DNA of 64,000 nt from CAVQUE01 sp046290435 (GCA_046290435.1 JBKAGO010000070.1:248001-312000); one strand, 5' to 3'; counted from the first letter of the stretch, positions 37,559-46,828 are shown. Made by a program: numbers and translations. Notes: generated by a model not told the origin, from the letters alone.

Positions 37559-38977
37559 TCAGTCGAGGCGCAAGGTGCGCAACACGACGTCGGTCAACCA
37601 CTGGGCCGATTCGTCGAGTTCGAAGCCCGAGAGCGCGCTCATGCGACCGAGCATGACGTTGGTGGCCATGTTGACCGTTGCGCCGATGGGCGGCCTCGGT
37701 TCCGTCGTACGCCGGCGATGGGCCTCGTCGAGCATCGCGGTCAGGGGATCGGCGAGCCGCCTCGAGAACTCCTGCGCCTTCGCCGCGTCGATCGATGCGA
37801 TCGCTCCCGTCGCCGATGCGAGCCACAGACGCGCCAGTTCGCGCTCGCTGGTCGCCCACTGCCCGATGCGCAGGAGGTGACGCCGAACCATGTCCTCGAG
37901 CTCGATGTCGCCAGCGGCCACGTCGAAAGCGGCCTCTCGAGCGAGCGCAGGCAGGCTTTCGTCGAGCGCGGCCTGGGCCAGCTCGGACAGCGAACCGAAG
38001 GCGGCCACCACCGTGCGCATCGACAGGCCGGCCGTGGCGGCGACCGCATCGAGGTCGATCCCGGGCCCCGATGCGGCGATCGTGGTCCGCAGCGCCTGCA
38101 GCACGCGTTCGCGGGCGTCGAGGAGCTGGTCGAGGTCGACGCCTTCGCGCCATGCCGCCGACAACGCCTTCGCGAAGCCGTCGAGGTGGTCGGCGACCGG
38201 GACTTCGGGAGTGCCGGCGGGTTGGGTGGCCACCGGGAGCAGGCACAGCGCCGTCAGGGTGAACAGCTCGCTGACGTCGGGACCGGACACCGGGGGCTTC
38301 CCGGCGCCGCCGGGGCAGGGGCCGCCGGTGGTGGGGTCGCCGGTGGCGGGGTCGTCGGCGCCGTCGGTCGTGGACGGCGCCGACGTGTGGTCGAGTTCGT
38401 GACGAAGGTACAGGCCGTCGGCCAGGGCCCGCATCGCCGTCGCCATCTTCCTGCCGTCCCAGGGCGGACGGAAGCGCAGGCCGACGGCGGCATTGAGGCG
38501 TTCGAGCATGTCGCCGATGACCTCGTCGGCGACATGTTGGTGCATCCGGTACGCGTCGCCGATCACGGGATCCTGACGTCCGAGGCACCAGGCGATGATC
38601 CGCATCGCCGAGCGCCTCGACTCGATCGTCTCCTCGAAGGTGGCGTCGACCAGGAGTCGGGCGCCCGAGATCAGGTCGCCCTCGACCAGATCGAAGGCGA
38701 CCCCGAGGTCGGCCGAGCGCTCCGCCAGCAGCCCGAGCCCGGGCTCGAGATAGAGCAGCGCGACCTCGCGCAGGACATCGCCCCGCTCGTCGAAGTGGTC
38801 ATAGAAAACCCGGCGCGATCGGCCGGCGGCCCGGGTGACGTGCTCAGGCCGCAGACCGTCGGACACCAGGTCGAAGAAGCCGTCATGGAGCACCTTCGCC
38901 GCGGCGGCGATGAGGCGCTCCCGTGGCTCGGCGATCGCTTCGATCTCCTCGGGGGTCGGCATACGGGGCCCGATCAT
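37559..38977 (-). CDS. Double TetR-type transcriptional regulator B
   Basis: The 472-residue product carries two TetR-like modules in one chain. The first helix-turn-helix (about 20-65) reads RERLIAAAAKVLHDGF, VTRAAGRSRRVFYDHFDERGDVL; the second, from about 285, reads ARERVLQALRTTIAA, LDAVAATAGLSMRTVVAAFGSLSELAQAA. A Gly/Thr/Pro-rich linker joins them. Classical TetR proteins are ~200 residues and dimerise; a tandem chain could act as an intramolecular dimer. ATG 38977 overlaps the stop of regulator A (ATGA), so the two are co-translated. Target genes are not shown by sequence. Confidence 0.8.
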   Translation of the reverse strand: MIGPRMPTPEEIEAIAEPRERLIAAAAKVLHDGFFDLVSDGLRPEHVTRAAGRSRRVFYDHFDERGDVLREVALLYLEPGLGLLAERSADLGVAFDLVEGDLISGARLLVDATFEETIESRRSAMRIIAWCLGRQDPVIGDAYRMHQHVADEVIGDMLERLNAAVGLRFRPPWDGRKMATAMRALADGLYLRHELDHTSAPSTTDGADDPATGDPTTGGPCPGGAGKPPVSGPDVSELFTLTALCLLPVATQPAGTPEVPVADHLDGFAKALSAAWREGVDLDQLLDARERVLQALRTTIAASGPGIDLDAVAATAGLSMRTVVAAFGSLSELAQAALDESLPALAREAAFDVAAGDIELEDMVRRHLLRIGQWATSERELARLWLASATGAIASIDAAKAQEFSRRLADPLTAMLDEAHRRRTTEPRPPIGATVNMATNVMLGRMSALSGFELDESAQWLTDVVLRTLRLD

Positions 38978-40326
38978 GGGTTGTGCCGTCCGGTCGCCGC
39001 GGCAGACAGGTTGCCTGCCTCTTCGGCACGTGGGCCCATCAGGCCGCCCACGACGACGTCGACCAGCCAGTCGACGTCGCCTGGCGATCCGGGGATGAGG
39101 GTCGCCCCGAGCGCGGCGAGGCTGAGGACCGCTGCCAGCGAATCGATAGGCACCGAGACGTCGAACTCGCGCTCGGCCCGGGCACGGCGCAAGAGTGACG
39201 CTGCGGGTTCGATGACCGATTGCAGAAGCGGTTGCCCGGCCTCGGAGGGTTCGGTCACGGCGCTGGCGATGGCACGCGCGAGGCCCGGATTGGAGGCTGA
39301 CCACACATGTAGGCGGGCCAGATGGCGCCGGAGCAGCGCCGGCGTGTCCATCTGGGTGGTGCGACGGTCGAAGTCGATCTCGCGATCGAGCGGGGGTAGC
39401 CGCTCGGCGACGAGTTCGACGAGGACGGCGATCAGGTTCGGGAAGCTGGCGCGGACGGTGCTGAGGCGGACCCCGGCCCGGTCGGCGACGTCGGGCAGCG
39501 TCAGCTGCGGGAGGCTCTGTTCGGCCAGTGCCGCTTCGAGGGCATCGAGCAGGCGCCGCCGGGCGGTGACGGTGGCCGCAGGGTCCTGGCGCTCCTTGAC
39601 ACCGATGGCGGCCGCGCGCCGAAGCGACGCCAACCGGTCGTCGAGCTGTTCGGGCGGCTCGTCCAGGCGTTGCAGCGCCGAGGCCATCAGGGTGGTCAGC
39701 GCCAGGGAGTAGTCGTCGGCATGGTCCGCGCCGTCTTCGATGCGGGTACGGGCGTAGTAGCCGTCGGACATGGCCACCAACACCTGACCGAACAGCGCCG
39801 GGGTCCAGGGCGGCCGCATCGTCAACCCCCAGGTCTCGAGCGCGAGGGTGACGTTGCGCTCCCAGAGCCGGTCGACCTCGGCCAGATGAGCCTGATGGTC
39901 GGCGTGGGTCGCAGCGTCGGAGTGTGCGGCGGACCAGGCGATCGTGTGGATACAACCGGCGTCGGATGCCATGTGCTCGAAGAACTGGCGCCGAACGAGC
40001 TCGCTGACGGTGTCGAGCATGGTCGCGCCGGCATCGATCACCAGCATGGACAAGACATCTTCGGCCAGGCGTTCCTGGGCGAGGACCTGATCGGAGTTGG
40101 CGACGTGGGTCGCCAGCAACGCGCGTAGGTACGCCTCCTTGGTCTCGAAGTGCTCGTAGAAGGTTCGCCGTGAGCGCCCGGCGAGCGCTGCGATGCGCTC
40201 GGGGCTCAGACCCGCGGCAATGATGCGGAAGCCGTCGTCGACGAGCATCCGTGCGCCTGCTGCCAGGAGGCGCTGACGTGGGTCGGCGATGGTGGCGATC
40301 TGATCTGTTGTCGGCACGTCCGGCAT
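38974..40326 (-). CDS. Double TetR-type transcriptional regulator A
   Basis: The 450-residue product also has two TetR-like DNA-binding modules: RQRLLAAGARMLVDDGF, IAALAGRSRRTFYEHFETKEAYLRALL (about 17-72), and RRRLLDALEAALAE, LPDVADRAGVRLSTVRASFPNLIAVLVELV (about 260-315). In the second module the recognition-helix region is less canonical. Paralogous to regulator B and translated just before it. A GGGGAGGGG-type site sits about 10 nt before ATG 40326, and a perfect 17-bp palindrome lies 96 bp upstream. Confidence 0.82.
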   Translation of the reverse strand: MPDVPTTDQIATIADPRQRLLAAGARMLVDDGFRIIAAGLSPERIAALAGRSRRTFYEHFETKEAYLRALLATHVANSDQVLAQERLAEDVLSMLVIDAGATMLDTVSELVRRQFFEHMASDAGCIHTIAWSAAHSDAATHADHQAHLAEVDRLWERNVTLALETWGLTMRPPWTPALFGQVLVAMSDGYYARTRIEDGADHADDYSLALTTLMASALQRLDEPPEQLDDRLASLRRAAAIGVKERQDPAATVTARRRLLDALEAALAEQSLPQLTLPDVADRAGVRLSTVRASFPNLIAVLVELVAERLPPLDREIDFDRRTTQMDTPALLRRHLARLHVWSASNPGLARAIASAVTEPSEAGQPLLQSVIEPAASLLRRARAEREFDVSVPIDSLAAVLSLAALGATLIPGSPGDVDWLVDVVVGGLMGPRAEEAGNLSAAATGRHNP

Positions 40327-40421
40327 GTCGAGTTGCCCCTCCCCGCGGACACCAGGGCTCCGCCGTTGTCGCCCTCGGCCGTCGGCGGTCCGCTCACCGT
40401 AGCGCTTTCTGCGTCACCGAA

Positions 40422-40438
40422 CTGCACGGTATGTGCAG
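40422..40438. promoter_or_regulatory. Perfect palindrome, candidate operator of the double TetR genes
   Basis: CTGCACGGTATGTGCAG is a 6-5-6 inverted repeat, size and form typical of TetR operators. It lies 96 bp upstream of regulator A, where autoregulation would be expected. TTGCAGATGTG just beyond it partly repeats the right half. Confidence 0.5.
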
Positions 40439-40530
40439 GTGTCGTTGCAGATGTGTGAAGACGGGCGCAGCGTTTCGTGCGATGCTCGAAATGCCGAGTT
40501 GTCCCGCTCGGCAGAGTGATGTGGCGGGAA

Positions 40531-40574
40531 CGATCGACGGCCGCTGGCCGGTGGGAGCCGGCGGTCGTCGATCG
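40531..40574 (-). terminator. Hairpin downstream of the UvrD-like gene; rest of 40327-40672 is gene-free
   Basis: CGATCGACG (40531-40539) pairs with CGTCGATCG (40566-40574) around an imperfect GGCCGG/CCGGC inner stem, about 100 bp after the helicase stop. The 346-bp region otherwise holds only the palindrome at 40422 and the presumed TetR promoter; no gene is supported. Confidence 0.5.
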
Positions 40575-40672
40575 GTATTCGTCCTGCGTCCTCCACCATC
40601 GGCGAGAGCCATCCCGCACGCGACACGTTCGGCCTCCGACACGCCGCTGCACCGAGCGGCAGCGAGCGCGGG

Positions 40673-43669
40673 TCAGCTCGACAGGAGGGCGAGCAGTTCG
40701 TCGCCGTAGCGCTCGACCTTGGTGGGTCCGATGCCACTGATGGCGAGCAGCTCCCCGGCAGACCTGGGCCGGTACTCGGCCAACTCCACCAGCGTCGCGT
40801 CGGAGAACACGACATAGGCGGGTACGCCGTCGCGCTTGGAGCGCTCGGACCTCCAGGTACGCAGTTGCTCGCGGCGGCGGGCCACCTCGATGCTCGACGC
40901 CGGTGGCGGAGGCGACCGCCGCGGCTTCGGGGTGGCGCCGGCGCCGTTGCGGGCCCTCGCTGCACCGGCCTCGAGCGCCGACGGTTCTGGTGCCGACGGG
41001 TCGCGTGCGACCGTCATCTGGTCGACGAACGGCGACGGCGGCTGCCCGCTGATGACCGTCACCGACGCCGAACACCGGGTGATGGCCACGTGGAAGATGC
41101 GGCGCTCCTCCTCGATGGCGTCGGCCAACCGGTGCGGGACGAGCCCGGCCGTCGCCTCGTACACCACGACATGGGGCCACTCGCGGCCCTTCACCTTGTG
41201 CACGGTGGCCAGCCGGACGCCGCGACGATCGTCGTCGACGCTGCGCAGGCGCTCGGCGAGCCAGTCGGCGAACCCGGCGGGGTCGGTGTGCAGATCGGCG
41301 ATGGACAGCAGGGCGGCGAGGTCGTCGCCGTGGGAGGACCGGTCGACCGAGCGCTTCGAGGCATCGAGGCGCCGATCGAGTGCGCCACCAAGGCCGACGT
41401 CGTCGCGGATGGCCTCGAGGAGGCGCCGGGTCGATGCACCGTGGTCGGCGAGGCGCCGGACGGTCTCGATGTCGGCCACCAGGGCGTCGAGCTTCTTGGC
41501 ATCGCGCTCGTCGCGCATGCGGGCCCCGAGGTCGGCGATCTCGCGGGTGGTGCGTTTCTCGCTGATCCAGTCGACCACGCGCGGTGCGATGGCCCGCGGT
41601 GGCCGGCGCGCCGCGACGCCGAGGGCCGACTCGGGCAACGCCTTGGCCGGCGCAGTGGCGAGCGCCAACCATGCGAGGGCCGCGCTGACGCCGGTGCGCT
41701 CCATGAACCCGACGTCGACGGGTTTGGAACAGGGCACGCCCGCCTCGTCGAGCGCCACCAGCGGTGCGAGCAACGTGGCGTTGACTCGGGTGAGCACGGC
41801 GATGTCGGTGGGGCGCGCGCCGGCCCCGAGCAGGGTCTGTACCCGTTCGACGAGCGCGGTGGCGGGGTGGCTGGTGGTGAGCGCGACGATGGGTCCGGCG
41901 CCGTCGCTGCCAGGATCGTCGAGGCGCCCGGGCGCGGGATGGATGACCTTCGTGACGCGGCGCCGGTTGTGCGACAGCAGCGTCGATGCGGCCTCGACCA
42001 CCGCCGGCGGGCACCGGTAGTTGACCTCGAGGTCGTGGCGCCCTGCGCCGGGGAACAGGTCGGCGAAGTCGATCAACCAGCGCGGCGACGCCCCGGAATA
42101 GCCGTAGATGGTCTGGTCGTCGTCGCCCACGCCGAACACGTCGGCTCGGGGACCCGCCAGCAGCCGCACCAGCACGATGTGGGCGGGGGTCAGGTCCTGG
42201 AACTCGTCGACCAGCAACATGGCGCACACCCGCCGCGCCTGGGCCCGGGCGGCGGGGTCGGTCAGCAGGATCTCGATGGCCCGCAGGATCTGTTGATCGA
42301 AGTCGACCACCCCGGCCTCGTCGAGGCGCTCGACGAAGCGGGGCCCCAGGGTGGCGAAGTCCCGGACGTCGCCACCGAAGTCGTCCTCGACGGCCTTCGG
42401 GTCGCGCAGGCCCAGCCGCGACGCCGTCAGGGCTTCGATCCATGCGGCGATCGGATCGCTCATCGCCTGGCGCCGCACCGACACGAGCCGGTCGAGCATG
42501 CGCCGCACCTCGGGTTCGGTGACGACCTGGACCCGGCGATGGTGGGTGGGGGTCGCGAACGGCCCGGTGCCGTTGCAGATGGCCAACGCCAGGCTGTTGA
42601 GGGTGCGGATCTCGAGACCGGCGAGGTCGGCGGTGCGTTCCTGCATCTCCTCGCGGGCGCGCACGTTGAACGCGATCAGGCACACAGCCCGGGGATCGAT
42701 GCCGAGATCGTCGATGAGGTGCCGGGCCCGTTCGGTGAGGACCCGTGTCTTGCCCGACCCGGCCGGGGCGATGATGCGGGCGCCGCCGCCGCGATGGGTG
42801 ACCGCGGCCAGCTGGTCGGGGGCGAGCTCGAGGACCCCGGCCCGATCGCCGTGCACGCCGCCGAGCGGCGCCAGCGACCCGACGGCCAGATTCGCCCACG
42901 GCACCACGGCCGCGTCGAGTCCGCCGAGATCGTCGAGGGGACCGCCGTCGCACCACGCCGCCATGTCCCCCAGTGCGATGTCGGCGAGCGAGATGTCGCC
43001 CTGGGGCGTGCCCAGCAGCGCCGCACCGGCGGCGAGGGCCTGGGCGAGCGGCGCGAACCGCAACGCCTCGGGGTCGCGGGCATCGACCGCGTTGGCGAAC
43101 ACCAGGTGGGCGAGTCGCTCGCGGCCGATCTCGACATCGGGGGAGAGCTCCCACCAACGCACGTCGAGCACCGGGGTGGGATCGGGCTCGTCGACGACCT
43201 CGATGACCAGGCGCCGGCGAGCCGACCAGGCGTCCTGGAGCTCGTCGACGACGGTGTCGGCCGGGGCGGCGGTGACCGTGACCCGGGTGCAGTCCGCCCA
43301 TGGTGGCGGCGCCGCCTGACCGGGACCGACGATGACGCTGCGACCCAGCGCATCGGGGCCCGCCAGTGCTTCGAGCGCTACCGACGGCGGCAGCGCTGCC
43401 GGCGCGCCCGCGCCCGCTGTGGGCGCTGCGGTGCTGCGACGACGCGCCGGACGATCGCCTGCAGCGGCGCGCTCTCGGTCGGGCACCCGATGGGTGCCCG
43501 CAGGGGCGCGGTCGTCGGGGCGTCGGGTGGGGCCGGGGTCGGTCGGCCCGGGATCGTCGTCGCCGAAACCGTCGAACCGCGGCGCCGCAGCGCCGGGTGT
43601 GGCCGAACAGTGGCGGACCTCGGCCACCGTGGCATGTCGATCGCCGCAATGCCCGCAGAGGATGCCCAT
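40673..43669 (-). CDS. UvrD/PcrA-like superfamily 1 helicase with HRDC domain
   Basis: The 998-residue helicase has ATP-binding motifs APAGSGKT (near 298), LLVDEFQDLTPAH (near 486), GVGDDDQTIYGYSGASPRWL (near 514) and the C-terminal HVAITRC motif VI region. A C-terminal HRDC domain (SGIGPTKVERYGDELLAL) completes it. Unusual is the ~290-residue N-terminal extension, which opens with a putative zinc motif CGHCGDRHATVAEVRHC and contains Ala/Pro-rich and beta-rich segments of unknown role. TACGGT 8 nt before the ATG may be its -10. Likely repair or recombination helicase. Confidence 0.9.
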   Translation of the reverse strand: MGILCGHCGDRHATVAEVRHCSATPGAAAPRFDGFGDDDPGPTDPGPTRRPDDRAPAGTHRVPDRERAAAGDRPARRRSTAAPTAGAGAPAALPPSVALEALAGPDALGRSVIVGPGQAAPPPWADCTRVTVTAAPADTVVDELQDAWSARRRLVIEVVDEPDPTPVLDVRWWELSPDVEIGRERLAHLVFANAVDARDPEALRFAPLAQALAAGAALLGTPQGDISLADIALGDMAAWCDGGPLDDLGGLDAAVVPWANLAVGSLAPLGGVHGDRAGVLELAPDQLAAVTHRGGGARIIAPAGSGKTRVLTERARHLIDDLGIDPRAVCLIAFNVRAREEMQERTADLAGLEIRTLNSLALAICNGTGPFATPTHHRRVQVVTEPEVRRMLDRLVSVRRQAMSDPIAAWIEALTASRLGLRDPKAVEDDFGGDVRDFATLGPRFVERLDEAGVVDFDQQILRAIEILLTDPAARAQARRVCAMLLVDEFQDLTPAHIVLVRLLAGPRADVFGVGDDDQTIYGYSGASPRWLIDFADLFPGAGRHDLEVNYRCPPAVVEAASTLLSHNRRRVTKVIHPAPGRLDDPGSDGAGPIVALTTSHPATALVERVQTLLGAGARPTDIAVLTRVNATLLAPLVALDEAGVPCSKPVDVGFMERTGVSAALAWLALATAPAKALPESALGVAARRPPRAIAPRVVDWISEKRTTREIADLGARMRDERDAKKLDALVADIETVRRLADHGASTRRLLEAIRDDVGLGGALDRRLDASKRSVDRSSHGDDLAALLSIADLHTDPAGFADWLAERLRSVDDDRRGVRLATVHKVKGREWPHVVVYEATAGLVPHRLADAIEEERRIFHVAITRCSASVTVISGQPPSPFVDQMTVARDPSAPEPSALEAGAARARNGAGATPKPRRSPPPPASSIEVARRREQLRTWRSERSKRDGVPAYVVFSDATLVELAEYRPRSAGELLAISGIGPTKVERYGDELLALLSS

Positions 43670-43677
43670 GGACGGCC

Positions 43678-43683
43678 ACCGTA
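43678..43683 (-). promoter_or_regulatory. Candidate -10 (TACGGT) for the UvrD-like gene
   Basis: The hexamer lies 8 nt before ATG 43669 on the minus strand; no Shine-Dalgarno is present. Confidence 0.4.
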
Positions 43684-43772
43684 TCGGCGCCCGGTGACAC
43701 GCTCGCCGTGACGGAGCGAAAGCGCCGCAGCGCGACGACTTCGGGATTTCGACGGCAGGTCCGGCGCCGAAT

Positions 43773-43790
43773 TGACCGCTTGGTTAGTAT
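43773..43790 (+). promoter_or_regulatory. Candidate operator overlapping a -10 before the tandem SDR genes
   Basis: TGACCGCTTGGTTA (43773-43786) is an imperfect inverted repeat in the style of TetR operators of lipid catabolism and overlaps TAGTAT (43785-43790), a possible -10, 33 nt before ATG 43824. Confidence 0.35.
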
Positions 43791-43823
43791 TCGCCCGCAC
43801 GTCGACGAAAGCGGAGAAGAAAC

Positions 43824-44600
43824 ATGGAACTCGAGGGCAGGGTCGCGGCGATCACCGGGGGAACCCGCGGGATCGGACGCGCCATCGCCGAAGCCTTCCT
43901 CGCCGAGGGGGCCAAGGTCGTCATCAACGGCCGCTCACCGGAGAAGGGCCAACGGGCGCTCGACGAGATGGACGCTGGTGACAACGCCACGTTCTTCGCA
44001 GGCGACGTGACCGATCAGGCCGTCTGCGAGGGCCTGATCGATCACACGGTCGAGCACTACGGCAAGATCGACATCCTCGTCAACAATGCCGGTGGCGGCG
44101 GGGCCTCGTGTCTGCTGGCCGACATGCCCGACGAGGACTGGAACTTCGTCCTGAACTGGAACCTCAACCACCCGATGTGGTGCATGCGGCGTGCGCTCAA
44201 GCCCATGATGGCTCAGCAATGGGGCCGCATCATCAACGTGTCGTCGATGTACGGCAAGATCCCGCTGCCGATGGTGTCGCACTACGTCACCACCAAGCAC
44301 GCCCTCAACGGCCTCACCAAGTGCGTGGCCCACGAGGTCGGCACGATGGGGATCACCGTCAACTCGCTGTGTCCCGGCGGCATCCTCACCGATGTCATGG
44401 AGGAGATGGGCCCCGACACCGCTGCGGCCCTGGGCATGGAGTTCGAGGAGTTCCTCACGTTCATGGCGTCGCCTTCGGCGATCAAGCGCCTCAACGACGT
44501 CGAGGACGTCGCGATGGTGGCCGTGCTGCTCGCATCGGATGCGGGCGCCGGCATCACCGGGTCCATGATCAGCATCGACGGCGGCACGGCGCCCTACTAG
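43824..44600 (+). CDS. Short-chain dehydrogenase/reductase, tandem copy 1
   Basis: The 258-residue SDR has the cofactor motif ITGGTRGIGRAIAEAFLAEG, the NNAGGG segment, the catalytic Ser in NVSSMYGKI and Tyr/Lys in YVTTKHALNG. A good GGAGAAG precedes ATG. Next to a near-identical paralogue 16 bp downstream. Substrate unknown; resembles 3-ketoacyl-ACP/hydroxysteroid-like SDRs. Confidence 0.92.
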   Translation: MELEGRVAAITGGTRGIGRAIAEAFLAEGAKVVINGRSPEKGQRALDEMDAGDNATFFAGDVTDQAVCEGLIDHTVEHYGKIDILVNNAGGGGASCLLADMPDEDWNFVLNWNLNHPMWCMRRALKPMMAQQWGRIINVSSMYGKIPLPMVSHYVTTKHALNGLTKCVAHEVGTMGITVNSLCPGGILTDVMEEMGPDTAAALGMEFEEFLTFMASPSAIKRLNDVEDVAMVAVLLASDAGAGITGSMISIDGGTAPY

Positions 44601-44616
44601 GACGAGGAGACCATTC

Positions 44617-45399
44617 ATGGGAAAGCTCGAAGGTAAGGTCGCCGCAATCACCGGCGGCACCCGCAGTATCGGACGGGCCATGGCCGACGCATTCCTCGCC
44701 GAGGGTGCCAAGGTCGTCGTCAACGGACGCAACGAGGAGAAAGGCCAGCAGTGCCTCGCCGAGATGAATGCCGGCGACAACGCCGCGTTCTACCCCGGTG
44801 ACGCAGCGACGCAGGCGGTCAACGAGGGCATCGTCGACTTCGCCATCGAACGCTACGGCCAACTCGACATCTTGTGCCTCAATTCCGGCGGCGTCCAGAA
44901 CACCGCACCAGTTGCGATGATGAGCGACGAGGAATGGAAGCTCGAGATCGACTGGAACCTCAACTCGGTCTTCTGGGGCATGCGCAAGGGCCTCCAGCAC
45001 ATGCTCGAGCGCGACACCGGCCGAATCATCGTGACCTCATCGGTCGAGGGCAAGCTGGGCAAGCCCGGCATCCCCGGCTATGCGGCCACCAAGCATGCGG
45101 TCAACGGCCTCGTCAAGGCCGCAGCACACGAGACCGGCACCACCGGTGTGACGGTCAACGCCATCCTGCCCGGGCTCATCGAGACCGACATCGTGCGTGC
45201 GACCGGCCCGGAGTCCGCCGTGGCGATGGGTCTCGGCACCTACGAGGCGTTGATCGAGACGTTCTCGCAGGAGTCGGCGATCAAGCGTCCGAACACCGTC
45301 GAAGAGGTGGCTGCGGTCGCTGTGATGTTGGCGTCGGATGCGGCCCGCAACTTCACCGGCTGCATGTTCCCCGTCGACGGCGGGACGATGCCCTACTGA
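44617..45399 (+). CDS. Short-chain dehydrogenase/reductase, tandem copy 2
   Basis: The 260-residue SDR is closely related to copy 1 (shared starts LEGKVAAITGGTRSIGRAMADAFLAEGAKVVVNGR-like and endings SGCMFPVDGGT-like), so the pair is a tandem duplication. The NNAG motif is changed to LNSGG, and the active site is SVEG / GYAATKHAVNG. AGGAG precedes ATG. The divergence of the NNAG region suggests a different substrate or a relaxed role. Confidence 0.9.
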   Translation: MGKLEGKVAAITGGTRSIGRAMADAFLAEGAKVVVNGRNEEKGQQCLAEMNAGDNAAFYPGDAATQAVNEGIVDFAIERYGQLDILCLNSGGVQNTAPVAMMSDEEWKLEIDWNLNSVFWGMRKGLQHMLERDTGRIIVTSSVEGKLGKPGIPGYAATKHAVNGLVKAAAHETGTTGVTVNAILPGLIETDIVRATGPESAVAMGLGTYEALIETFSQESAIKRPNTVEEVAAVAVMLASDAARNFTGCMFPVDGGTMPY

Positions 45400-45494
45400 G
45401 AGGTAGAGCCTGTCGGCATACCGGCGCTACGACGGTCGAGCCTGTCGGCAGAGCCGGGCGTCGCATGTCGGCCGAGCACGGCACGAACGTGATC

Positions 45495-45520
45495 GGCGCC
45501 CCCTCCGGGGGGCGCCGTTT
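45495..45520 (+). terminator. Rho-independent-like terminator after the SDR pair
   Basis: GGCGCCCC pairs with GGGGCGCC (45495-45502 and 45509-45516) and is followed by GTTT. The sequence after the stem, GGCGCCGTTTCGCGT, is repeated exactly at 45562-45576. The remainder of the 384-bp gap (45400-45783) has two copies of GAGCCTGTCGGCA and no gene that I can support. Confidence 0.6.
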
Positions 45521-45771
45521 CGCGTCCGGGCCTGCCGGATCGTGCTGGTCGACCTGTCGGCGGCGCCGTTTCGCGTTGCGGGCGTGCGCCACCCGTGGTC
45601 GCCGGGGGCCTCGTGCCGGAGCCCGTTTGTGTCGGTCTGCGTGCGCCGGTGCGGCGCGGCGCCACACGTCGAGGACTGGGAGCGCCTGAGTCGACGTTCG
45701 GTTGCGACCTGTCCGGCTGCGGCGTCGGGAGATCGGGCGGGTGGGGCGCGACGTCCGTGCCGTCGATCGGC

Positions 45772-45777
45772 CAGACT
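45772..45777 (+). promoter_or_regulatory. Candidate leaderless -10 (CAGACT) for the EEP gene
   Basis: The hexamer ends 6 nt before ATG 45784, as in the nnr case. Confidence 0.35.
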
Positions 45778-45783
45778 CGGCGC

Positions 45784-46782
45784 ATGACGATGCCGTCGAC
45801 CATCCGTGTGGCCACCTGGAACCTGTGGTGGAAGCACGGACCGTGGGAGCAACGACAGGCGGCGCTCGCGTCGTCGCTCGCATCGCTCGGTGCCGATGTG
45901 GTGGGGCTGCAGGAGGTCTCCTTCCTCGATCCCGACCAGCCGGCGTGGCTGCTCGAACACCTCGGCGGTCACGTCGTGGTCGCCCCTCGCCCCGACGGCC
46001 AGGTCGACACCCCGTCTCCGGCGCCATCGCCGCCCGCAGCGTCGCCTCCGCCGTCCGACCCCATCGGTGGGGATGGCGACCGGGACGATGGGCGGGGAGG
46101 CGCCGACGCCGGGGCCGGTGATTCTTCCGGCGATGCTGCGTCGGGTGCTGCGGTCGAGACGGCCGCCGCCGATGAGGGTGCGGTCCCCGGCGTCGCCCGG
46201 GTGATGGGGAACGCCATCTGGTCGCGCTGGCCGATCGTGGAGAGCGAGTGGTGCTGGCTCGACGTCGGCGACGCTCCGCGGCATCGCACGGTGCTGTGGG
46301 CCCGGCTGGCGGCGGCGTTCGGGCCGGTCGACGTGTTCACGACGCATCTGTCGCACGGGTTCCACCAGAGTGGGCTGCGGCGCCGCCAGATCGCCGAGGT
46401 GGTCGCGTTCATCGCCGAGCGGCGCGGGCCCGTCGACCGCTTCCCCCCGGTGCTGGTCGGCGATCTCAATGCGGTTCCGGAGTCCGACGAGATCCGGTCG
46501 CTGGTGGGGCTGACGGAGCCGCCGGTGGACGGGCTGATCTTCAGCGACACGTGGTCCCAGGTCGGGCTGGGTCCGGGGGCGACGTGGTCGTCGGGCAACC
46601 CGTATGTGGTCGACTCGGCCTGGCCGGAGCGTCGCCTGGACTACGTGATGGTGGGCTGGCCTCGGGCGCGACCTGCGGGGAATCCCGTGCGGGCCCGCCT
46701 GTTCGGCGTCGAACCCCACGACGGCGTGGTGCCGTCGGATCACTACGGCGTAGCGGTCGACCTGGTCGAGGCGCCGCACTGA
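45784..46782 (+). CDS. Endonuclease/exonuclease/phosphatase (EEP) family hydrolase
   Basis: The 332-residue product has the EEP catalytic set: RVATWNLWWKHG, LQEVSF (metal-binding Glu), GDLNAVPESDE and DYVMV...PSDHYGVAV. A low-complexity insert of Pro/Ser/Gly/Asp (about 75-130) interrupts the fold between the second and third strands. The substrate (DNA, phospholipid or phosphoinositide) is not predictable. Confidence 0.85.
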   Translation: MTMPSTIRVATWNLWWKHGPWEQRQAALASSLASLGADVVGLQEVSFLDPDQPAWLLEHLGGHVVVAPRPDGQVDTPSPAPSPPAASPPPSDPIGGDGDRDDGRGGADAGAGDSSGDAASGAAVETAAADEGAVPGVARVMGNAIWSRWPIVESEWCWLDVGDAPRHRTVLWARLAAAFGPVDVFTTHLSHGFHQSGLRRRQIAEVVAFIAERRGPVDRFPPVLVGDLNAVPESDEIRSLVGLTEPPVDGLIFSDTWSQVGLGPGATWSSGNPYVVDSAWPERRLDYVMVGWPRARPAGNPVRARLFGVEPHDGVVPSDHYGVAVDLVEAPH

Positions 46783-46828
46783 GCCGACGCCGACGCGGTC
46801 TCGACGGCGTCGGCGAGCGTCAGTCGTG

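Noticed and set aside
40865..43711. A 948-codon open frame antisense to the UvrD-like gene
   Set aside because: Shadow frame with no motif; the helicase motifs on the minus strand are in the correct order.
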